64,000 bases of DNA from Mycolicibacterium sp. P1-18 (lineage in GTDB: Bacteria; Actinomycetota; Actinomycetes; Mycobacteriales; Mycobacteriaceae). Where the stretch lies: the NCBI RefSeq assembly GCF_008329535.1, contig NZ_NPKR01000013.1, positions 124,001 through 188,000 of the forward strand, written 5' to 3'. The position numbers and the translations under genes are program-made. Of the stretch, positions 59,101 through 64,000 are shown piece by piece. Under the pieces are notes generated by a model. The model was not told the DNA's origin and did not search any database. It saw nothing but the letters and a program-made list of their open reading frames with translations. How positions within the stretch are numbered: position 1 is the stretch's first letter; every line of letters starts with the position of its first letter.

Positions 59101-60705
59101 ATGACGGAGAAGAAGAACGCCGCGCAACGGCTGGGCCGGGTGCTGGAGACGTTGACCCGCCAGAGCGGCCGGGTGTCGGGAACCCCGGAATACGGCTCGT
59201 GGATCCTGGGCCGCGTCTCGGAGAGCCAGTTCCGTCGGCGGATCCGCATCCAGGTCATCCTGACGACGTTCGTGATCGTCGCGAACCTGATCGGCATCGG
59301 CGTCGCCACCCTCGTCGTCACCGTCGCCTTCCCCACGCCCAACGTCTTCGCCCCGGACGTGCGGTGGATTACGTTCATCGCGGTTCCGGTCTATCTCTTC
59401 GGCGCCTTGATCGTCGGGACGTTCTGGGCCACCTACCGCGTGATGAAGAACGTCCGCTGGGCCATCGAGGAGCGCCCGCCCACGAAGGCCGACCAGTTCA
59501 ACACGTTCTTCGCGCCGTGGCGGCTGACGCGCGTGCTGCTGATCCTGTGGGGCATCGGCACCGTCATGCTCACCACGATGTACGGCGTGCACGACACCCA
59601 GTTCATCCCGAAGTGGTTGCTGGGCATCAGCTTTCCCGGCATCGTCGTCTCGGCCAGCTGCTATCTGTTCACCGAGTTCGCCCTTCGGCCGGTCGCGGCG
59701 CAAGCCCTGGAGGTCGGCCCTCCCCCGCGCCGGTTCGCCCCCGGGGTGATGGGGCGCATCATCGTGTTCTGGGCGCTCGGCTCGGGCGTACCCGTGCTGG
59801 GCGTCCTGCTCGCGGCCATCTTCTCCCTGACGCTGAAGAATCAGACTCCCACCCAATTCGCCTGGGCGATCGTAGTTCTCGCGCTGTTCGCGCTGGTGTT
59901 CGGCTTCATCCTGATGTGGATCCTGTCGTGGCTGACGGCCACCCCGGTCCGGGTGGTGCGCGCCGCGCTCAACCGCGTGGAAGAGGGTGACCTGAAGACC
60001 AACCTCGTCGTCTTCGACGGCACCGAACTGGGCCAGCTGCAGCGGGGTTTCAACACGATGGTCGGCGGCCTGCGGGAGCGCGAGCGGGTGCGCGCCCTCT
60101 TCGGCCAGCACGTCGGACGCGAGGTCGCGGCGCTGGCCGAGAAGCAGCAGCCCGAACTCGGCGGCGAGGAGCGCCCGGCCGCCGTCATCTTCGTGGACAT
60201 CATCGGCTCGACGCAGCTGGTGACCAGCCGGCCCGCCGCCGAAGTGGTCGAGTTGCTCAACCGGTTCTTCGCCGTCGTCGTCGACGAGGTCGACCGACAT
60301 CACGGCCTGGTCAACAAGTTCGAGGGCGACGCCGTGCTGGCCGTCTTCGGCGCGCCGGTGGCACTGGAGAACGCCGAGGAGGAGGCGCTGGCAGCCGCCC
60401 GCGCGATGGCCGAGCGGCTGCGCGCAGAGGTCCCGGAGTGCAAGGCGGGCATCGGGGTCGCGGCGGGTCAGGTGGTGGCGGGCAACGTCGGCGCCAAGGA
60501 TCGGTTCGAGTACACCGTGATCGGCGAACCGGTCAACGAGGCCGCCCGGCTGTGCGAGCTGTCCAAGACCGTCGACGGGCACCTCGTCGCCTCGTCGGAC
60601 ACCGTGGCGAGGGCAGGTGACGCCGAGGGCGCCCGGTGGACGCTTGGTGAGACGGTGACGCTGCGCGGCCACGACGAACCGACGCGGCTCGCCGTGCCGG
60701 TGTAG
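59101..60705 (+). CDS. Membrane class III adenylate cyclase with HAMP domain (Rv1318c-Rv1320c type)
   Basis: This 534-residue protein has six membrane helices in the first 290 residues, a HAMP linker (TATPVRVVRAALNRVEEGDLKTN), and a C-terminal cyclase domain. The cyclase has metal Asp residues in VIFVDIIGSTQL and KFEGDAVLAVFG and the transition-state Asn and Arg in GEPVNEAARLCEL, so it should be active. It makes cAMP from ATP at the inner membrane face. It is the syntenic counterpart of the Rv1318c-Rv1320c group and belongs to the same conserved block as the Rv1339-like phosphodiesterase. Confidence 0.94.
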   Translation: MTEKKNAAQRLGRVLETLTRQSGRVSGTPEYGSWILGRVSESQFRRRIRIQVILTTFVIVANLIGIGVATLVVTVAFPTPNVFAPDVRWITFIAVPVYLFGALIVGTFWATYRVMKNVRWAIEERPPTKADQFNTFFAPWRLTRVLLILWGIGTVMLTTMYGVHDTQFIPKWLLGISFPGIVVSASCYLFTEFALRPVAAQALEVGPPPRRFAPGVMGRIIVFWALGSGVPVLGVLLAAIFSLTLKNQTPTQFAWAIVVLALFALVFGFILMWILSWLTATPVRVVRAALNRVEEGDLKTNLVVFDGTELGQLQRGFNTMVGGLRERERVRALFGQHVGREVAALAEKQQPELGGEERPAAVIFVDIIGSTQLVTSRPAAEVVELLNRFFAVVVDEVDRHHGLVNKFEGDAVLAVFGAPVALENAEEEALAAARAMAERLRAEVPECKAGIGVAAGQVVAGNVGAKDRFEYTVIGEPVNEAARLCELSKTVDGHLVASSDTVARAGDAEGARWTLGETVTLRGHDEPTRLAVPV

Positions 60706-60797
60706 AAGCCGGGAACGGCGTCTCTCTGCGGTTACGCTCGGGTGCATTCCCACTGGTGGGACACACGATTCGGCAGCCGAGAGGACCACGCACGCCC

Positions 60798-61100
60798 ATG
60801 CCCATCCCCAAGCGAGTCCTCGCGTCGACGATCGCCGTCGTGGGCGGGATCGCGACGATCGCGGTGGCGGCCCCCAGCGCGGCCGATCCGGACATCGACA
60901 GCGAGTCGGCGGCCGCGGTCATCGACGAACTCCAGGAGCAGGGCTACAGCGTGATGGTCAACGGCGCACCCGCCGGTGACACGTCACTGCTCGAGACGTG
61001 CACCGTGACGTCGATTCACAACCCGGGTGACCCGACCCCGGATCCGACGACGACCACCGCCATCTTCGTCGACGTCTCCTGCCCCATCACCCACGGCTGA
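60798..61100 (+). CDS. Small secreted mycobacterial protein
   Basis: This 100-residue protein has a signal peptide (MPIPKRVLASTIAVVGGIAT to APSAA-DPD, cleavage near residue 31). The mature 70 residues contain two Cys (LLETCTVTSI and DVSCPITHG) that could form one disulfide, and the segment VIDELQEQGYSVMVNG, which resembles other short exported mycobacterial proteins. Function is unknown. Its 3' end overlaps the convergent gene by 14 bases. Confidence 0.8.
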   Translation: MPIPKRVLASTIAVVGGIATIAVAAPSAADPDIDSESAAAVIDELQEQGYSVMVNGAPAGDTSLLETCTVTSIHNPGDPTPDPTTTTAIFVDVSCPITHG

Positions 61101-61863
61101 CCGACGCCGGCTGGCGCTCGATCCACTTTCGGCCGGCCTTCGCCGCGCGTACCAACGCTCCGTACTCACCGAAGTAGTCGGCGACCGCGCCGACCGCGGG
61201 CAGCATCCCCAGATAGCGGAAGATCCGCCGCGGCCGCGGCCGCTTGACCAGTTCGTCACCGGTCGCGCGCACCAGTCCTGCGACGCGCCACAGCGGCTTC
61301 AGGAAGGCCAGCGGCGTCCCGTCCATCGGGCTCGACGTCGGTTCCGGAACACTTTCGTCGGGGGCGGCAGCGTCGTAGGCGTCGGCACCGAGGTCGCGAC
61401 CGCACATCACGGACCCGAGCAGTCGGACCTGCTGGCCGTAGTCGGTGACGCCGCACTCCCGCGCGACCGCACACAACACGATGGCCTGGTTGGCGAAGCC
61501 GAGCGCATCCTGGATGGGCAGTCGGTCGGCCACCACGCCGAAGACGCCGGGAAAGGCGACCAGCACGGTGTCGACGGCCCCCACGCGACGCACCCACCAC
61601 GTGATGCGGTCGTCGAGGCTCATCTCCGTCCAGGCCTGCGTCCCAGGCACGTCGGCGGTGTTGAGCACCCACGCCAGTGCGTCGAGCGCCTTGTCGACCG
61701 AGCCGTCGGAGTCGCCGAGGTGGTGACTACGCCCCTTCAGCCCGAAGGGGTCGGCGCGGGACAGCACGTCCACGACGGGGTTGATGATTCGCACCGCGCG
61801 ACTCAGCGCGCACGACACGTCCGCGTCGTCGAACACGGCGGTGGGCATGGGAATGAGGGCCAT
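61087..61863 (-). CDS. Conserved hypothetical protein
   Basis: This 258-residue protein is mostly helical, with one moderately hydrophobic stretch (VDTVLVAFPGVFGVVADRLPIQDALGFANQAIVLCAVARE). No catalytic motif or known domain is recognisable. Codon usage matches its neighbours, and the frame is the only plausible one in this interval. ATG 61863 or ATG 61848 may be the start. It lies downstream of the TetR gene on a shared strand order (TetR first is at 61888), so the two minus-strand genes could be co-transcribed. Confidence 0.7.
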   Translation of the reverse strand: MALIPMPTAVFDDADVSCALSRAVRIINPVVDVLSRADPFGLKGRSHHLGDSDGSVDKALDALAWVLNTADVPGTQAWTEMSLDDRITWWVRRVGAVDTVLVAFPGVFGVVADRLPIQDALGFANQAIVLCAVARECGVTDYGQQVRLLGSVMCGRDLGADAYDAAAPDESVPEPTSSPMDGTPLAFLKPLWRVAGLVRATGDELVKRPRPRRIFRYLGMLPAVGAVADYFGEYGALVRAAKAGRKWIERQPASVSRG

Positions 61864-61887
61864 GCAGCGATCATTGCCGGTTTCGGG

Positions 61888-62484
61888 TCAGGTCACCAAT
61901 GACGTGGGCGCCGGAGCGCTCAGTCGACGAGCCGCGTCGACGGCCGCCGCCCGGCGCGCCGCTCGCGAGTTGGCTCTCCGATTCCCCTTGAAGAGCTGCC
62001 GTGCCGCGGCCTTCGGATAGGCCATGGCCTTGGTCACTTCGATCAGCATGATCAGCAGTTGGGCCGGGTCCAGACTCGCGTCGACGGTGCCCGCGGCTTG
62101 GGCGGCCCGGATCTCGTCGAGCTTGGGCGTGAACGCCACGACCTCCGGGCTGTCCGCCGTCGCATCGGACGTCTCGAAGTTCAACCAGTCGTGCAGCCGG
62201 GCGTTCACGGGGTTTTGCACGTAGTTGTCGAACAGCGACCCGACGTAGGCGCCCATGTCGCCGCTGGCGGCGGCGGTGTCACCGGAGACGTCGACGACCA
62301 GGCGCTCGACGACGGCGGTGAACAAGCCTTCCTTGCTTGGGAAGTACGCGTAGAGCCGTTCCTTGCTGGCGTGCGCCTCCTCGGCGATGCGATTGATCCG
62401 GGCGCCGGCCAAGCCACGTTCGGCGAACTCCTCCTTGGCGGCCTCGAGTATCCGCTCCCGAGTCGCTTCGCCAGCTGAACGCAC
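61888..62484 (-). CDS. TetR-family transcriptional regulator
   Basis: This 198-residue regulator has the helix-turn-helix RERILEAAKEEFAERGLAGARINRIAEEAHASKERLYAYFPSKEGLF across residues 9-55 (motif shown in two halves: RINRIAEEAHASKERLYAYF is the recognition part) and a TetR_C ligand domain. GTG 62484 (VRSAGEATRER) follows TATGCT by six bases. Two similar 18-base inverted repeats at 62511 and 62543 lie in the divergent promoter shared with the CGNR-type gene, so autoregulation and control of that gene or of the downstream GMC oxidoreductase are likely. Confidence 0.9.
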   Translation of the reverse strand: MRSAGEATRERILEAAKEEFAERGLAGARINRIAEEAHASKERLYAYFPSKEGLFTAVVERLVVDVSGDTAAASGDMGAYVGSLFDNYVQNPVNARLHDWLNFETSDATADSPEVVAFTPKLDEIRAAQAAGTVDASLDPAQLLIMLIEVTKAMAYPKAAARQLFKGNRRANSRAARRAAAVDAARRLSAPAPTSLVT

Positions 62485-62510
62485 GCCGCGAGCATACAAG
62501 TGATCCGTTG

Positions 62511-62528
62511 CCAAACCAAGCAGTTCGG
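62511..62528. promoter_or_regulatory. Imperfect TetR-like operator near the regulator's promoter
   Basis: CCAAACCAAGCAGTTCGG resembles the perfect repeat at 62543 (shared CC-AACCAA and GTTCGG). It lies just upstream of the TATGCT box of the TetR gene (62491-62496), where the -35 element is expected. Confidence 0.5.
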
Positions 62529-62542
62529 CGTAGCGTCGGAAA

Positions 62543-62560
62543 CCGAACCAACTGGTTCGG
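62543..62560. promoter_or_regulatory. Perfect inverted repeat, probable TetR operator
   Basis: CCGAACCAACTGGTTCGG has perfect eight-base arms CCGAACCA/TGGTTCGG with a two-base centre. It lies between the divergent TetR and CGNR-type genes. Confidence 0.65.
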
Positions 62561-62633
62561 CAGAGACGCACGCGCCCACTGAACACGTTGAGCCGGAGAC
62601 GATTCACGTCACCCATGCCCCAAGGAGCCGAAC

Positions 62634-63218
62634 ATGATCGTTGCCGAGGTCGGGGTCGATCGGTGGGCGGCCGTCGCCCGCCACGGCAATCGCCCCGCGC
62701 CAGGCGGTTTGGCCCTGGTCCACGACTTCCTCGAAACCCGGTCCGTCGGGACACGTCACCCGGACCTACTTGGCACCGCCGCCCGGGCGCAGACCTGGGG
62801 CACGGCCGCCGCACAGGCGTGGTCGGCGGGCCGGCATCGAGCCGTTCCCCCGACGACGTTGACCGAGCACGACGCGGCCCGACTCCGAGAGCTACGCACC
62901 CACCTCGTCGACGTGCTGGCGGGCGTGCCCACCGCGGTCGCGCTGCACGCCATGCCCCACCCGACGATGACCCTGGGCGGCGACGACGACGGACTCCGCT
63001 GGCTGCCGACCGGCGAGGGGTGGCGATGGTTCCTCGGCGCGATCCTGGGAGAGGTCGCGCTGAGCCAGCAGGCGGGAACCTGGCAGCGGATGAAACAGTG
63101 TCGCAATTCCGCGTGCGGTGCGACGTTCTACGACAGCTCGTGGCGCAACGCCGACGTGTGGCACAACGCGCGCACGTGCGCACCCGCCGCTGAAGCTAAT
63201 CGAATTCAATTGTGCTAG
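62634..63218 (+). CDS. CGNR-type zinc-finger protein
   Basis: This 194-residue protein has the ABATE-like N-terminal stress-response domain (LALVHDFLETRS) and a C-terminal Cys-rich treble-clef motif CRNSACGATFYDSSWRNADVWHN ending ARTC (the motif spans about residues 155-182). In standard CGNR proteins the second half reads CGNR-K; here it is CGATFYD...RNADVWH, a divergent form common in actinobacteria. These proteins are presumed DNA-binding regulators. AAGGAG stands six bases before the ATG. It is divergent from TetR and upstream of the GMC oxidoreductase gene. Confidence 0.85.
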   Translation: MIVAEVGVDRWAAVARHGNRPAPGGLALVHDFLETRSVGTRHPDLLGTAARAQTWGTAAAQAWSAGRHRAVPPTTLTEHDAARLRELRTHLVDVLAGVPTAVALHAMPHPTMTLGGDDDGLRWLPTGEGWRWFLGAILGEVALSQQAGTWQRMKQCRNSACGATFYDSSWRNADVWHNARTCAPAAEANRIQLC

Positions 63219-63264
63219 AAGCACTTTCACAGTGTCATCGCATCGCGTTCGCGGAATCGGTGGT

Positions 63265-63270
63265 TACCGT
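63265..63270 (+). promoter_or_regulatory. -10-like box TACCGT, leaderless start at 63278
   Basis: TACCGT lies seven bases before the ATG of the GMC oxidoreductase; there is no ribosome site. Confidence 0.45.
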
Positions 63271-63277
63271 CGGGCCC

Positions 63278-64000
63278 ATGGACATGAATCGAGCAGAGGC
63301 TCCGACGACGTTCGACTATCTGGTGGTGGGCGGCGGAACGGCCGGATGCGTTCTGGCGGCACGGCTCTCCGAGGACCCGGCACGACGGGTGTTGTTGCTC
63401 GAGGCGGGATCCGCCGACGGGGGTGCACCGACGGCAGATCCACGGGCTTGGCCCGGCCTCTGGGGCACCGCGGTCGACTGGGCCGATCAGACGGTTCCCC
63501 AAATCCATTCTGGTGGAGCCGTTCACGGGTTTCCACGCGGCAAGGTGCTGGGCGGCTCCAGCTCGATCAACGGAATGATCCATCTGCGCGCACACCACTC
63601 GAGCTATGACCATTGGGACGCACTGGGTGCCCGAGGCTGGAATTACCGGAGCCTGCTCCCGTTCCTGCAGCGCAGCGAACAGGTCGCCGGAGGCGACACT
63701 CACGTCCGCGGCCAGCACGGTCCGATGGTCATCGCCGGCACCGGCGAACCCGATCCGCTGTCCTCGGCGTGGTTCGCGGCCGCCGTCGAGGCGGGCCACC
63801 CGGTGAACCCGGACGGCAACGGCATGGTGACCGACGGCGTCTCCTGGACGGAGATGAACGTGGTCGGCGGCCGGCGCCAGAGCGCGGCCGACGCGTATCT
63901 GCGCCCCTGCCTCGACCGCCCCAACCTCGTGGTCGTCACCGACGCTCGGGTGCAACGACTTCTGTTCGACGGACGTCGGTGCCGGGGAGCGGACTACACC
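63278..64000 (+). CDS. GMC-family FAD oxidoreductase, N-terminal part (cut by window edge)
   Basis: The open frame of 241 codons runs off the right edge without a stop. It begins MDMNRAEAPTTFDYLVVGGG and has the FAD motif VVGGGTAGCVLAARLSEDP, then LLLEAG, and the GMC signature RGKVLGGSSSINGMIHLRAH near residue 90. GMC enzymes oxidise alcohols (choline, long-chain or aromatic alcohols, cyclic terpenols). ATG 63278 is chosen because TACCGT precedes it by seven bases and the FAD motif starts at residue 13. The substrate cannot be told from this part. Confidence 0.93.
   Translation, partial: MDMNRAEAPTTFDYLVVGGGTAGCVLAARLSEDPARRVLLLEAGSADGGAPTADPRAWPGLWGTAVDWADQTVPQIHSGGAVHGFPRGKVLGGSSSINGMIHLRAHHSSYDHWDALGARGWNYRSLLPFLQRSEQVAGGDTHVRGQHGPMVIAGTGEPDPLSSAWFAAAVEAGHPVNPDGNGMVTDGVSWTEMNVVGGRRQSAADAYLRPCLDRPNLVVVTDARVQRLLFDGRRCRGADYT

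Noticed and set aside
59038..60789. A 583-codon minus-strand frame
   Set aside because: Antisense to the adenylate cyclase, rich in Arg, Gln, His and Asp without domain structure.
1..64000. CRISPR array, insertion sequence or rRNA
   Set aside because: No regularly spaced repeats, transposase motifs, terminal inverted repeats or conserved rRNA segments were seen.

Overview
The window comes from a GC-rich actinobacterium, almost certainly a (probably environmental) mycobacterium of the Mycolicibacterium type. The evidence is the start of a type I multifunctional fatty acid synthase, an MmpL exporter, NucS/EndoMS, a mycofactocin-type short-chain dehydrogenase, F420/FMN split-barrel and MpaB-type proteins, GTG/TTG starts, and a long block that follows the M. 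tuberculosis order Rv1343c to Rv1320c in inverted orientation.

Left part (1-13 kb): the 5' end of fas (minus strand) with a roughly 1 kb upstream region carrying repeated GGTTAC/GTAACC words; a four-gene polyamine-type ABC importer (ATPase, lipoprotein, two permeases; coupled by GTGA/ATGA overlaps); a divergent MerR regulator and MFS transporter; an LtrA-family membrane protein; and an MmpL exporter with a clear -35/-10 promoter.

Middle part (12.7-34.6 kb): accessory catabolic genes. They include two convergent IspD-like cytidylyltransferase paralogues, one lacking the nucleotide-binding motif; a patatin; a Rieske oxygenase gene broken by one in-frame TAG and coupled to a DapB-like reductase; a divergent TetR regulator with two tandem 18-bp operators; acyl-CoA dehydrogenase, enoyl-CoA hydratase and thiolase; DedA; a MOSC/flavin reductase/ferredoxin fusion; an MpaB-like oxygenase; and an apparent operon of SnoaL-like protein, mycofactocin-type SDR, KstD-like flavoprotein and SDR. 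Together these look like uptake and beta-oxidation-linked breakdown of a cyclic or lipid substrate (inference). An 800-residue flippase-like protein with an embedded kinase-like domain, an HD hydrolase, a GlxA-type regulator and tRNA-Leu(UAG) close this part.

Right part (34.8-60.7 kb): the conserved mycobacterial block lprD, DUF3817, (MFS insertion), rdgB, rph, Rv1339-like phosphodiesterase, rhomboid, DmpA-like peptidase, DUF2017, clpS, pncB, dinG, (metalloprotease lipoprotein and Vgb-like protein), glgP, glgE, glgB, thioredoxin-fold protein, DUF3817, fadA4, mce, zinc-ribbon protein, nucS and a class III adenylate cyclase. The mec-cysO-cysM and murI genes found here in M. tuberculosis are absent. 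rdgB and dinG have no ATG/GTG/TTG codon at the conserved N-terminus. The last 3 kb hold a small secreted protein, a conserved hypothetical, a TetR regulator with two operator-like palindromes, a divergent CGNR-type protein and the start of a GMC oxidoreductase.

Many genes have a TANNNT box 6-8 bases before the start codon and no leader, the pattern of leaderless mycobacterial transcripts; I used it to choose several starts. Two strong intergenic hairpins lie between convergent pairs. I saw no rRNA, CRISPR array, insertion sequence, integrase or phage gene.
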